Positions 1 to 8,895 of a DNA stretch of 64,000 bases are shown in pieces. A program made the position numbers and the translations under genes. The notes below the pieces were generated by a model. The model was not told where the DNA came from. It searched no databases and saw only the letters and a list, made by a program, of their open reading frames with translations. Location: the NCBI GenBank assembly GCA_014381555.1, contig JACNLO010000058.1, positions 1-64,000 of the forward strand, read 5' to 3'. The stretch's first letter is position 1. The number at the start of each line of letters is the position of its first letter. The stretch is from Planctomycetota bacterium (GTDB taxonomy: Bacteria; Planctomycetota; Phycisphaerae; Phycisphaerales; SM1A02).

Positions 1-1
1 G

Positions 2-74
<73 letters not shown>

Positions 75-106
75 TTTGGTTAGAAACACAGAAACATGAG
101 AACAAC

Positions 107-517
107 ATGAGCACAACAATTTACAAACAAGGTCAGGGATACTGGGTGCGATTGATGTCCGCCATCGGTTTTGGCCTTTTGGTCATGATGGGTGTGATTT
201 GGATTTGGGACCAACTCAGTGGCGTACAAATAGCAGACCTAGAATCTGTGTATGTGCAGGGTGGCTTTTCTGTCATCATCGTTGTTATTTGCGGCATAAT
301 TGGGTTTCATTTAATAGGAAGAAAAGCGAAATTCGTTGATTTTATGATTGCAACAGAGGGCGAAATGAGAAAGGTGAATTGGTCAACAAAACGAGAAATC
401 GTTGGTTCGACCATCCTTGTAATTATGCTCACGCTCTTTATTGCTGTTTTCTGCCAAATTGCAGATTTGGCATTTTCAGCGTTTTTCCAATGGGCAGGTG
501 TGTTGCAATCATCTTAA
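107..517 (+). CDS. secE: Preprotein translocase subunit SecE
   Basis: Small inner-membrane subunit of the SecYEG protein-export channel. The 136-residue product has three hydrophobic segments (about residues 18-40, 53-70 and 98-118). Before the last one is the amphipathic stretch EMRKVNWSTKREIVGST, the typical SecE signature. It is longer than the minimal one-helix form and resembles the three-helix E. coli type. ATG at 107 was chosen because the longer in-frame start would read through tRNA-Trp. It lies 33 nt after the tRNA and 17 nt before nusG, so the three are probably one transcription unit. Confidence 0.9.
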   Translation: MSTTIYKQGQGYWVRLMSAIGFGLLVMMGVIWIWDQLSGVQIADLESVYVQGGFSVIIVVICGIIGFHLIGRKAKFVDFMIATEGEMRKVNWSTKREIVGSTILVIMLTLFIAVFCQIADLAFSAFFQWAGVLQSS

Positions 518-534
518 AAGTGCAAGGGATCACG

Positions 535-1233
535 ATGACAGATACAGAACAAAACATAGAATCAACCCCAACTCCAGAAGTGGCTTGCGAGACTCCAGAA
601 GTTACAGATGATGTTGTAGCAGAAACTGCACCAGTTGAAGTTACAGAAGAGATTCCTGCAAGTGAAGAACCACGCACACAAGAGGGCATGAATTGGTTTG
701 TGCTTCGTGTCGCTTCAAACAAAGAAGACTTCGTTCGAAATGCACTTGACAAGAAAGTGCAAATAGAAGGGGTACAGCATCTAGTTGGGCGGATTATGGT
801 TCCGACCGAGAAAACAAAAACGCTGACAAAAACAGGCAAAACAAAAATTACTGAAACGAAGTTGTATCCAGGATATATCTTTGTAGAAATGAGACTTGTT
901 GATGCTCGAATTTCTCAAGATGTCTTTTTCTTGATTAAAGAAACAACAGGAGTAGGAGACTTTGTGGGCACTGCAGGTAAGCCAACCCCAATGTCTACAG
1001 ACGAAGTTGACAAAATGTTGTTCGACTCGCAAGCGCCCGAAGAGGTTACAGAAGTCAAACTTGAGTTTGCCAAGGGCGATCATGTGAATGTAAAAGATGG
1101 TCCATTCATGGGCTACGAAGGTACTGTTGATGATATTTTCCCAGAGAAGGGTGTCGTTCGAGTACTCGCAACGGTCTTTGGTCGTCAAACACAAATCGAT
1201 ATTGAATACTGGATGATCGAAAAAGCTGAATAA
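535..1233 (+). CDS. nusG: Transcription termination/antitermination protein NusG
   Basis: Binds RNA polymerase and modulates elongation, Rho termination and coupling to translation. The NGN domain starts at about residue 52 with MNWFVLRVAS and carries LYPGYIFVEM. A KOW motif follows (about residues 178-205, FAKGDHVNVKDGPFMGYEG). The product is 232 aa, about 50 longer than E. coli NusG, because of an acidic N-terminal extension rich in Glu, Thr, Val and Pro. ATG 535 has an AAGGGA ribosome site and matches the position after secE; a longer in-frame start would overlap secE. The usual downstream gene rplK is absent; tandem repeats follow instead. Confidence 0.93.
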   Translation: MTDTEQNIESTPTPEVACETPEVTDDVVAETAPVEVTEEIPASEEPRTQEGMNWFVLRVASNKEDFVRNALDKKVQIEGVQHLVGRIMVPTEKTKTLTKTGKTKITETKLYPGYIFVEMRLVDARISQDVFFLIKETTGVGDFVGTAGKPTPMSTDEVDKMLFDSQAPEEVTEVKLEFAKGDHVNVKDGPFMGYEGTVDDIFPEKGVVRVLATVFGRQTQIDIEYWMIEKAE

Positions 1234-1300
1234 CGAATTGGACTGGCACAAGTGTTGCAAAGCAACACTCAGATGCCTTTCCCATACTGTAGATGCAAGA

Positions 1301-1780
1301 AACGACAGTCCCGGAAAAGGGGACAGTCCCTATTTGACGCAAAACAAGCTCTAGTACAAAAGTGCTATTTTCGTTGAATGACTTTTCACGTCCACAGTTT
1401 ATGGACAGTCCCGGAAAAGGGGACAGTCCCTATTTGACGCAAAACAAACTCTAGTACAAAAGTGCTATTTTCGTTGAATGACTTTTCACGTCCATAGTTT
1501 ATGGACAGTCCCGGAAAAGGGGACAGTCCCTATTTGACGAAAAACAAGCTCTAGTACAAAAGTGCTATTTTCGTTGAATGACTTTTCACGTCCACAGTTT
1601 ATGGACAGTCCCGGAAAAGGGGACAGTCCCTATTTGACGCAAAACAAACTCTAGTACAAAAGTGCTATTTTCGTTGAATGACTTTTCACGTCCATAGTTT
1701 ATGGACAGTCCCGGAAAAGGGGACAGTCCCTATTTGACGAAAAACAAGCTCTAGTACAAAAGTGCTATTTTCGTTGAATG
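1301..1780 (+). repeat. 100-bp tandem repeat array, 4.8 copies
   Basis: Exact 100-bp period with units starting at 1301, 1401, 1501, 1601 and 1701; the last is truncated near 1780. Each unit begins with two direct copies of GGACAGTCCC separated by GGAAAAGG and continues with a shared A/T-rich stretch (CTAGTACAAAAGTGC and following). Units differ at a few bases (AAGCT/AAACT, GACGC/GACGA, CCACAG/CCATAG). These variants alternate, so units 2+3 and 4+5 form a 200-bp higher-order repeat. No convincing gene lies inside. It fills most of the 600-bp gap between nusG and the MoxR gene. Confidence 0.95.
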
Positions 1781-1800
1781 AATATTTGCGTCAACCGTTT

Positions 1801-1812
1801 GGGGACAGTCCC
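1801..1812 (+). repeat. Solitary GGGGACAGTCCC element
   Basis: Single copy of the same palindromic core as in the adjacent 100-bp array, 20 bp beyond its end and just upstream of the MoxR promoter-like hexamer TATCGT (1821-1826). Confidence 0.7.
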
Positions 1813-1832
1813 ATTTTTGGTATCGTGCACAC

Positions 1833-2834
1833 ATGGAAACAGGAACAATTTCACTTGAAGATGCGGCGAAAACATTTTTTGAAGATTACGCAAAACTTCG
1901 GGCTGAAATTGCAAAAGCAGTTGTTGGGCACGATGAAATAGTTGAAGGCGTTTTAATATGTCTATTTGCTGGTGGACACGCACTTCTAGAGGGAGTGCCT
2001 GGTCTTGGCAAAACATTGTTGATTAGAACGTTGAGTGAAGCTCTACACCTACAATTTGCTCGAATACAATTTACGCCAGACTTAATGCCGGCTGATATTA
2101 CTGGCACAACCGTTGTTGTGGAGACAGACGGCGCTCGAGATTTTGAGTTCCGCAGGGGACCACTCTTTGCACAAATGGTTCTTGCGGATGAAATCAATCG
2201 AGCAACCCCAAAAACACAGTCAGCGTTGCTTGAAGCAATGCAAGAGCGAACAGTCACTGTTGGTGGAGAAACACACCAACTTGAAAAACCATTCTTTGTG
2301 ATGGCGACCCAGAACCCGATTGAACAAGAGGGAACCTACCCACTTCCAGAAGCACAACTTGATAGATTTTTCTTCAAACTACATGTTGGATATTCCGGGC
2401 GTGAAGAGTTGATGGAAATTATAGATCGTACGACAAGCGGAATTTCTGCAGACGTACAGCGTGTGCTTGATACACACACAATTCTTTCATATCAACAAAC
2501 AGTACGTGAAGTTAGTATTTCTAATGATGTGCAAGACTATGCTGTGCGAATTGTGTTGGCGACGCACCCTGACGAGACAATTGCTACTCCAAAAGTAAAA
2601 ACATTTTTCAGATTTGGCGCATCTCCACGAGCAGCCCAAACACTAGTTCTTGGAGCGAAGGTTCGTGCGTTGCTTGCAGGTCGCACAAAAGTACACACAG
2701 ATGATATTAAAGACGTCGCACTTCCCGCACTTCGTCACCGTTGCATTTTGAATTTTGAAGCAGATGCAGAGGGAATTTCTTGCGATGATATTTTGGCAAA
2801 CCTAATCGAAACATTGCCAGTTTCAATAACTTGA
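1833..2834 (+). CDS. MoxR-family AAA+ ATPase
   Basis: A 333-aa AAA+ chaperone-like ATPase. Walker A GVPGLGKT lies at about residues 55-62, Walker B with the MoxR signature MVLADEINRATPKTQ near 112-126, and sensor motif ATQNPIEQEGTYPLPEAQLDRF near 155-176, followed by the lid domain. MoxR ATPases usually act with vWA-domain proteins to insert cofactors or assemble complexes; no vWA gene is adjacent here (the nearest is at 45.6 kb). Hexamer TATCGT ends 6 nt before the ATG with no Shine-Dalgarno, so the transcript may be leaderless. The family is clear but the client is unknown. Confidence 0.9.
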   Translation: METGTISLEDAAKTFFEDYAKLRAEIAKAVVGHDEIVEGVLICLFAGGHALLEGVPGLGKTLLIRTLSEALHLQFARIQFTPDLMPADITGTTVVVETDGARDFEFRRGPLFAQMVLADEINRATPKTQSALLEAMQERTVTVGGETHQLEKPFFVMATQNPIEQEGTYPLPEAQLDRFFFKLHVGYSGREELMEIIDRTTSGISADVQRVLDTHTILSYQQTVREVSISNDVQDYAVRIVLATHPDETIATPKVKTFFRFGASPRAAQTLVLGAKVRALLAGRTKVHTDDIKDVALPALRHRCILNFEADAEGISCDDILANLIETLPVSIT

Positions 2835-2844
2835 GAGACTTTTT

Positions 2845-3723
2845 ATGATTGATATTGCAATAGTTGCATGTTTGATGTTATCGCAGTCGAGCGAAGAAGC
2901 TCAAACATTTGATACAAAACTCGATTTTTATTATTTCAATCAGTTTGAATCTTCTGTTACAACTGGTGGCAATGTTGAGGTTTCTTCTAGTGGAACGTCG
3001 CTTCGATTAGATTCACAAGTTACAAACGATGATAATCTTTTGTTTGATTTTCAATTTCAGAAAACAGATTGGAATTTTGGTGGAACAACAGGATTAGGTG
3101 GAGATGATCCATGGGGAACAGTGAATACGATTGAATTTGTTGTTCAATGGACACACAAATACACTGATAAATCGCAGTGGTTTGCTGCGGGGTTCGTCCG
3201 GGCAAGTTATGAAGATAGTGCTTCAACTGATACAAAGGCAGGTGGTTCTTTTGGCCTTATTCATTCTTTTTCATCAGACCTCACCCTTGGGCTTGGCGTT
3301 GGTGTTATTGGCGAAGTTCAGGCAGATCCACTCGTGTTCCCGTTATTTGTCGTTGAGTGGAAACTTACTGACACGCTACGGATTAGGAGTGCAATGGCTG
3401 CTAGATTTGCGGGCAGGAGGGGTCTTGAACTCGTTTGGACTCCCCAAGATTCTTGGACGTATGGAGTTGGTTTATCTTATGAGTACAACAGATTCAAATT
3501 GGACGACAGTGGGATTGCTCCAAACGGTGCGGGTGAAACAACCTCATATCCACTAATTTTGAGGGCAACGCACAAAGCATCTTCAAGCTGTGACATTACA
3601 TTTTTGGGAGGCATTGTTTTTGGTGGGAACCTCGAGGTAACAGATCAATCACGGCAACTTATTCGATCAACAGATTATGAAAATTCCGGTGTGATTGGTA
3701 TTTTTGGTCAATTGCGGTTTTGA
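2845..3723 (+). CDS. Putative outer-membrane beta-barrel protein, unknown function
   Basis: A 292-aa protein that starts 10 nt after the MoxR stop, so it is probably cotranscribed. The N-terminus is a short hydrophobic segment (IAIVACLMLSQSS) that could be a signal peptide. The rest is a series of alternating polar/aromatic strands with frequent Gly, and the chain ends in FGQLRF with a C-terminal Phe, as in many outer-membrane barrels. The overall pattern recalls the small barrel families (such as DUF6268-like proteins) found in planctomycetes, but no specific motif was recognised. Function is not assigned. Confidence 0.65.
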   Translation: MIDIAIVACLMLSQSSEEAQTFDTKLDFYYFNQFESSVTTGGNVEVSSSGTSLRLDSQVTNDDNLLFDFQFQKTDWNFGGTTGLGGDDPWGTVNTIEFVVQWTHKYTDKSQWFAAGFVRASYEDSASTDTKAGGSFGLIHSFSSDLTLGLGVGVIGEVQADPLVFPLFVVEWKLTDTLRIRSAMAARFAGRRGLELVWTPQDSWTYGVGLSYEYNRFKLDDSGIAPNGAGETTSYPLILRATHKASSSCDITFLGGIVFGGNLEVTDQSRQLIRSTDYENSGVIGIFGQLRF

Positions 3724-3762
3724 ATGGTGTAGTGTTATGAAATAACAAAACGGCCTTTTTGT

Positions 3763-3797
3763 GGGGTTCGGGGGTTCTGGGGTTTTTGGGTTTTTGG
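3763..3797 (+). other. G-run cluster, potential G-quadruplex
   Basis: Five G-runs (GGGG, GGGGG, GGGG, GGG, GGG) separated by 3-5 nt T-rich loops on the plus strand, in the 94-bp gap between two convergent genes. It meets the usual G-quadruplex pattern of at least four runs of three G with loops of 1-7 nt. It may hinder transcription from the left-hand gene. No hairpin terminator was seen in this gap. Confidence 0.6.
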
Positions 3798-3817
3798 GTT
3801 CGTGGTTCATTGTGTAG

Positions 3818-5467
3818 CTAAAAATCGGGGAATCGCTCAATGTTATTCCAATCAGAAAGATCAACGACAATAGGTGTGGGGTGTATTTTCCATGGCACGC
3901 ATGGGAGTGGACCTGTTTCGACTTTTTTGGAATCGCCATGAGTTCTCGCGACCGCGAAGGAAAGACTATCTTGTTCTGTCCAAGAATTTGGTAGTTCGAT
4001 TCGAACGGACCAGTTGTGTTCTTTAATAACTTTTGAAACAGTCATTCCATTTGGAACGCGTTCCTGAGCAGGTGAGATAGTGGCAATTGTGTTTGTGTCA
4101 GGATGTAGTATTGAAACGGTTTCGATTCCACGAAGTTGTTCAATTGTCGAAATAGTTTCAGGTAGGTTACAGTTGTTGGAATTACCCTTGCAACTAATAA
4201 ATAATTCCCACACACCGAGTATTTTTCTCAGTTGCACAGTTGTAGCATTATCCTTGTCAACCACAATTGGTTTTCCAAGCTGTAGGCTTTGAAGATTCCA
4301 TAGAGGGTGTAAAACTTGAAACTGAATGCTTGGTGGAGTGATTGAAATGGCTGGTGGGACAATAGGAAGAGAGTATGACTGTTTGCCTATTTGAAGGTTG
4401 AGCCACTGTAATTGAGATTCAACAGTTACTGGTCCGAATATTGAAAGATCAACAAGTGGTGGTCGTGTTGCATGTGCTCGAAATGTGTGCGAAGCTGCAA
4501 CCTCAACCGCAATGGGAATATCGCCTTCATCTTGCCATTTAATTGATGCAACAACAGGTTCAAGAGTAGGGTTAGCGATTGCTATTGTTATATTTTCTCC
4601 ATACACCTGTTCAAGCCACTGAACATATGGTCTTTGGTCTTCAACCCAACGCAAAGCCCTTGTTGCAAGTTGCCTTGATGTTGTGGTCATATCGAGCATG
4701 ATTGATAATAAACGCCGAAGTGAGTCTGGATTAACTACCCAGCAAGCGTATAAGTATTCAGCATCGTATGCGGTGTTAGTCAGCAAATCTCTGCAAGCCG
4801 CTGCAACACCTCTGCTACTGCGAGCAAGCCGATTGAAACCGAGACGCCATAACTGCGATTCCCTTAAAGCAACTAGTCTTTCGACTTCGCTTAAGTTTGG
4901 TGGTTCTGGAGTAATTGCGTCTAAACGTGATGCAAGAAGTGTCCACCGCCAATATTCAAGAGGATTCCATTCAGGAAGATTGTATGGTGATTCAGCACGA
5001 AGTTCAGTTTTCTTTCTGTAACTTGAAAGATTAATGTTGGGTAGCGATGGTGGCAAGTTAATCCACTTTGGCATGAGAGTCATACCACCGAATTTTATGG
5101 TTCCATATCCTTCTTCAGGAAGTTCGACAAGAAGTACTGGTCCGGTGGAGTTATCTTTTGGATTGATTAAGAGCGAATCATCATTGTGAGTTACTGGGCG
5201 AACAGTAAATGGGTTACTTGTCCACAAAGAAGTATTTGGATTGGCTTCTATCCACCCCACAACACCAGTTCGATGTACTCCACCCTCAAAAACAACATCA
5301 ATTTCAAATGGCCAATGTTTTCCATTTGATTCTGTAATAAGTTGGACCATGAGTACGCCCCCTCTTGGTGCAAGAGGGCTTGTTTGTTTTGATTCTATGC
5401 TTTCAATTGGAACAGCAAAGACGCTTTGAGTAGCGATGGATAAAATAAACGCCAGTAAAAATTTCAT
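3818..5467 (-). CDS. Secreted protein of unknown function
   Basis: A 549-aa protein with a clear Sec signal peptide (MKFLLAFILSIATQSVFA, cleavage probably after residue 18). The remainder is a mix of beta-rich segments (about 35-130 and 290-520) and a helical Trp/Arg/Leu-rich middle (about 160-285). No catalytic motif, lipobox or membrane anchor was recognised. Its ATG overlaps the gmk stop by 4 nt (ATGA), so it is translated from the gmk transcript. It is convergent with the beta-barrel gene. Probably periplasmic or secreted; the link to gmk seems positional only. Confidence 0.7.
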   Translation of the reverse strand: MKFLLAFILSIATQSVFAVPIESIESKQTSPLAPRGGVLMVQLITESNGKHWPFEIDVVFEGGVHRTGVVGWIEANPNTSLWTSNPFTVRPVTHNDDSLLINPKDNSTGPVLLVELPEEGYGTIKFGGMTLMPKWINLPPSLPNINLSSYRKKTELRAESPYNLPEWNPLEYWRWTLLASRLDAITPEPPNLSEVERLVALRESQLWRLGFNRLARSSRGVAAACRDLLTNTAYDAEYLYACWVVNPDSLRRLLSIMLDMTTTSRQLATRALRWVEDQRPYVQWLEQVYGENITIAIANPTLEPVVASIKWQDEGDIPIAVEVAASHTFRAHATRPPLVDLSIFGPVTVESQLQWLNLQIGKQSYSLPIVPPAISITPPSIQFQVLHPLWNLQSLQLGKPIVVDKDNATTVQLRKILGVWELFISCKGNSNNCNLPETISTIEQLRGIETVSILHPDTNTIATISPAQERVPNGMTVSKVIKEHNWSVRIELPNSWTEQDSLSFAVARTHGDSKKVETGPLPCVPWKIHPTPIVVDLSDWNNIERFPDF

Positions 5468-6060
5468 GGAGTAGTTGCAGTTTTGCTACGAACTTTTTGA
5501 ATAATTGCGATTGTTTCAGCAATTGCAAGTTCAAGATTATCATTAACAATGAAATATTCGTATGCGCCACTCTCTTTTGCCAATTTAATTTCGCTTTTTG
5601 CTTCTCGAAACCTTCGTTCGATTGAATCAACGTCATCTCTTCCCCTTGTTTTAAGTCGATGAAGCAATTCATCTTCATTTGGAGGAAGGATGAAAATCCT
5701 GACAGACTCAGGCATATTGGTCTGAATTTGAATTCCACCTTGAACATCGATATCGAGCAACATAATTCTTCCACTAGAGAGAACTTCTGCTACAGATTTC
5801 TTTAGCGTGCCATATTGATGACACCCAAAGACCTCGGCATGTTCTAAAAACTCGCCGTTTTTGATTTTTGTGTTGAATTCTTCGGGGGTGATAAAGAAGT
5901 AATCTTGCCCATCGATTTCGGAAGAACTTTGTGGACGAGTCGTTGCCGAGACGCTAAACACCGCATCGAATGCATCTCGAACCTTGTGCACGATGGTTGT
6001 TTTTCCGACCCCAGAGGGTCCTGAAATAACAACCAGTATTCCTTGTTCTTGCTCGGGCAT
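5464..6060 (-). CDS. gmk: Guanylate kinase
   Basis: Phosphorylates GMP to GDP with ATP. The P-loop GPSGVGKTT lies near the N-terminus (residues 14-22). Family motifs are visible: VSATTR, the GMP-binding region GQDYFFITPEEF, GEFLEHAEVFG, YGTLKK, and LLDIDVQGGIQI. The lid carries RLKTRGRDD. About 198 aa, the normal size. Start 6060 (MPEQEQGILVV) is preferred over an upstream ATG at 6078 because TACAAT lies exactly 6 nt before it, and because it gives the usual short N-terminus. Divergent from der across a palindrome-containing intergenic region. Confidence 0.93.
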   Translation of the reverse strand: MPEQEQGILVVISGPSGVGKTTIVHKVRDAFDAVFSVSATTRPQSSSEIDGQDYFFITPEEFNTKIKNGEFLEHAEVFGCHQYGTLKKSVAEVLSSGRIMLLDIDVQGGIQIQTNMPESVRIFILPPNEDELLHRLKTRGRDDVDSIERRFREAKSEIKLAKESGAYEYFIVNDNLELAIAETIAIIQKVRSKTATTP

Positions 6061-6086
6061 TTGATAATTGTATCGCATATCAATCT

Positions 6087-6136
6087 TGGGTCTGACCCAA
6101 GGTCAGGCATGGGGTCTTAGCAGTGGCCAGACCCCC
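6087..6136. repeat. Palindromic elements between gmk and der
   Basis: Two adjacent inverted repeats. TGGGTC-T-GACCCA (6087-6099) is a perfect palindrome with one central base, the same architecture as GGGGAC-N-GTCCCC elsewhere in the window. It is followed by GGGGTCT...AGACCCC, a 7-bp-stem hairpin with a short loop. They lie in the divergent intergenic region, so they may be REP-like elements, operators, or both. Confidence 0.6.
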
Positions 6137-6152
6137 ATAGGTGTTGTAGTGG

Positions 6153-6158
6153 TACAAT
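6153..6158 (+). promoter_or_regulatory. -10-like hexamer TACAAT of der
   Basis: TACAAT preceded by GG, 7 nt upstream of the der ATG, with no Shine-Dalgarno in between. The spacing puts the transcription start at or beside the ATG, the pattern expected of a leaderless mRNA. No clear -35 box. Confidence 0.5.
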
Positions 6159-6165
6159 AGTCGGA

Positions 6166-7692
6166 ATGTCCCTACCCAGAATCGCTATTGTTGGCAGACC
6201 TAATGTTGGAAAGTCAAGCCTGTTAAACCGGCTCGCTCGGCGTAGGGTGTCAATTGTCGACCCAACTCCAGGTGTGACTCGAGACCGAGTGAGCGTTGTT
6301 TTAGAGATTGACCCACCATCAAAAACTTCGAAGGGAACAGAATCTAGACTAGCCGAGATTCACGATACGGGCGGGTGGGGAGTCTATGTTGTCGAAGGAG
6401 AGCACATTGATGACGCCGGGAAGGATTTGCGAGATCTTACATCCGACATCGAATTCCAAATCAAGGAAGCGATGAACACTTCGGATCTAATAATCTACAT
6501 CATTGATGCGCAAATCGGCATCACTCCTCTTGATGAGACGGTGGCAGAAATGTTACGTCGATCAGGTGCAGGTGATCGGATTCTTGTTGTTGCAAGTAAA
6601 GTAGATTCACGAGCATGGGAACCACACGGCCACGAAGCAGCTGCTCTTGGTCTCGGCGAAGCAATTTGCGTTTCATCTACAAGTGGACACGGAATAAAGT
6701 TTCTTACAGATCGAATTTGGGAACGTCTCGAAGGTGTGACGGGTCACCGTGACGAAAACCCCGATATGAAACTCGCAATAATTGGGAAGCGCAATGCTGG
6801 AAAGTCATCTCTGACAAATGCACTAGCAGGTGAAAATCGTGTAATTGTTTCAGAAATTGCCGGAACAACCCGAGATTCAATAGATGTTAAGTTTAAGATT
6901 GAAGGAAAATCATTTACAGCAATTGATACTGCGGGAGTTCGCAAACAAAAAAGTTTTGCTGATGATATTGAATATTACGCGTATCGAAGAATGCTCCAAT
7001 CGATACGGCGTGCCGATGTCACAATGCTGCTTATTGATGCAACCGACAGAATTTCTCAGGTAGACAAAAAACTTGCAATGGAATTACAGAGGCAGTTTAA
7101 GCCGACTGTGATTGTTGTCAATAAATGGGATCTTGTGGACGAGTCGATTTCTCCAGAGGATTATCTGGAGTACATCACGAAAGAATTAAGGGGTCTAGAT
7201 TTTGCTCCAATTGTCTTTGTTAGCGCGGTTGAAAGTAATGGAATCAACGACGCAGTATCGATGGCATTTAACTTGAAGGAACAGTCTGAACACCGCGAGA
7301 CAACAGGAAAATTGAACGCAGTCGTGAAATCAATTTTGAAAGATCGCGGTCCTTCGTCACGACTCGGTACGATTGCTAAATTATTGTATGTTTCTCAAAT
7401 TGCAACAAAACCACCAACAATTGCAATGGTAGTTAATGAGCCATCAATGTTTGAGGGACAATACGAGCGATATCTCATGAATCGCTTGCGAGAAGAACTA
7501 CCATTTAGTGAAATACCTATTCGACTTTTATTTACAAAGAGACGACGAAAATCACTTCATGATCTCAAGCACGGGGAAAAAGAAGATACAATCTCAGAAC
7601 TAACGCGTACAAACCCCTCTATTGGTCAGGCGAAAGAGGGAGCCGAAACCCAACCTGACGACATAAAAATAGTTGATGACTCCACCCAATAA
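6166..7692 (+). CDS. der: Ribosome-biogenesis GTPase Der (EngA)
   Basis: Essential double-GTPase acting in 50S subunit assembly. Two tandem G domains: G1 GRPNVGKSS at residues 10-18 with ASKVDS near 145-150, and the second G1 GKRNAGKSS near 207-215 with DTAGVRKQ and NKWD (about 322-325). A KH-like C-terminal domain follows (about 380-470). The 508-aa length is slightly above usual because of a small insertion in the first G domain and a polar C-terminal tail. A -10-like box 7 nt upstream suggests leaderless transcription. Confidence 0.96.
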   Translation: MSLPRIAIVGRPNVGKSSLLNRLARRRVSIVDPTPGVTRDRVSVVLEIDPPSKTSKGTESRLAEIHDTGGWGVYVVEGEHIDDAGKDLRDLTSDIEFQIKEAMNTSDLIIYIIDAQIGITPLDETVAEMLRRSGAGDRILVVASKVDSRAWEPHGHEAAALGLGEAICVSSTSGHGIKFLTDRIWERLEGVTGHRDENPDMKLAIIGKRNAGKSSLTNALAGENRVIVSEIAGTTRDSIDVKFKIEGKSFTAIDTAGVRKQKSFADDIEYYAYRRMLQSIRRADVTMLLIDATDRISQVDKKLAMELQRQFKPTVIVVNKWDLVDESISPEDYLEYITKELRGLDFAPIVFVSAVESNGINDAVSMAFNLKEQSEHRETTGKLNAVVKSILKDRGPSSRLGTIAKLLYVSQIATKPPTIAMVVNEPSMFEGQYERYLMNRLREELPFSEIPIRLLFTKRRRKSLHDLKHGEKEDTISELTRTNPSIGQAKEGAETQPDDIKIVDDSTQ

Positions 7693-7731
7693 TAGGGTGA
7701 TTGTCATTCGTGCCGCGATAGAAGTAAAGTT

Positions 7732-8892
7732 ATGCAAATAGTTCCGCTCCCAGTCTTTGAAGAAGACGCAGATCCATCAAAACGAGACTCACTTACGCTT
7801 GAGGAACAACTCGAGCAGATAGAAGAACCAGAAACTTTGGTTGTACGTTTTGGATCTCTCCAACTGATAGGTGAATACAAACAGGCTGGCGGAATTAAAG
7901 CTGGGTGTGGCTCAAAACTTGTTGCACGCACACATAGGGGTACGGAATTGGTTGATTTATTAACAACTACCTGTTCAAACTCGGGATGTTCAAAATCGAT
8001 TAGTCGTTCAGAAATGTTAGAGTATATTGAAGATTCTGGAGGCAAAAACTTTCCTTTCCACACAAACGGTCGAGTAATCCGAATTGCAACAAGTGATGAT
8101 CTTGGGCGAATGAACGAGTTGAAAAGCCGTATCTCAGAGCAACTAAAAAACGCAAGAAAACTTGTTGAAGAACATCGGCTAGCAATGAAAATTGTGGAGG
8201 TTGAGCCGATTCTTGGAGAAGAATTGTTAACCTTCTATTTTATCAGTGAAGACAAAGTAGATTTTCGAAAACTTGTTTCTGAATTGGCATCAAAATATTC
8301 CACAAGAATTGAGATGCGTCAAGTTGGATCTCGTGACGAGGCGAGGTTGGTCGCAGATTACGAACGTTGTGGTCAGCATTGTTGTTGCAAAAGTTTTTTA
8401 AAGGTTCTGTCGCCAGTTTCAATGCGTGCAGCAAAGCAACAAAAACAAACACTCGATCCTAAAAAAATCTCTGGTCGTTGTGGTCGATTAATGTGTTGTT
8501 TGAGGTATGAAGATCAAACATATCGCGAACTTAAAAAGAATCTTCCTCACAAAAAGACGCGAGTTGGTACTCCAGAAGGTCCTGCAATTGTTCAGGACGG
8601 TAAAATTCTGACACAACTTGTATTAGTAGAACTTGAACACGATAAACGTCGAGTTGCATTTCCTATTGAAGAATTAAGCGATCCAGAAACATGCCCAAGA
8701 CCGTGGGAAGTTAAAGAAATAGTTGAGGAACAAAAACCAAAGGGCAAACGAAAACGTAGAAAGAAAAAGAAACCCTCACAAGAGGGAGGTTCCAAAGAAG
8801 AACCTAAGTTGGCCAACAATTCAACCAAGAAAAAGCGTCGCGGGCGCCGAAGAAGAAAAAGAAAATCCAACAAGGATTCCGATAAGAATTAA
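7732..8892 (+). CDS. PSP1/RicT (YaaT)-like protein with basic C-terminal tail
   Basis: A 386-aa protein. The PSP1 core (about residues 120-260) has the conserved Cys cluster CGQHCCCKSFL and CGRLMCCLRYE. In the Bacillus RicT/YaaT family these bind an Fe-S cluster, and RicT acts with RicA and RicF in RNA maturation and development. N-terminal 90 residues are acidic and also contain Cys. The last 50 residues are almost purely Lys/Arg with KKKK and RRRRKRK runs, unlike Bacillus RicT and suggestive of nucleic-acid contact. It lies 39 nt after der and 3 nt before lepB. Family assignment is good; the role here is inferred. Confidence 0.85.
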   Translation: MQIVPLPVFEEDADPSKRDSLTLEEQLEQIEEPETLVVRFGSLQLIGEYKQAGGIKAGCGSKLVARTHRGTELVDLLTTTCSNSGCSKSISRSEMLEYIEDSGGKNFPFHTNGRVIRIATSDDLGRMNELKSRISEQLKNARKLVEEHRLAMKIVEVEPILGEELLTFYFISEDKVDFRKLVSELASKYSTRIEMRQVGSRDEARLVADYERCGQHCCCKSFLKVLSPVSMRAAKQQKQTLDPKKISGRCGRLMCCLRYEDQTYRELKKNLPHKKTRVGTPEGPAIVQDGKILTQLVLVELEHDKRRVAFPIEELSDPETCPRPWEVKEIVEEQKPKGKRKRRKKKKPSQEGGSKEEPKLANNSTKKKRRGRRRRKRKSNKDSDKN

Positions 8893-8895
8893 AGT

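Noticed and set aside
1301-1780. CRISPR array
   Set aside because: Units are near-identical over the full 100 bp, so there are no variable spacers, and no cas gene is nearby.
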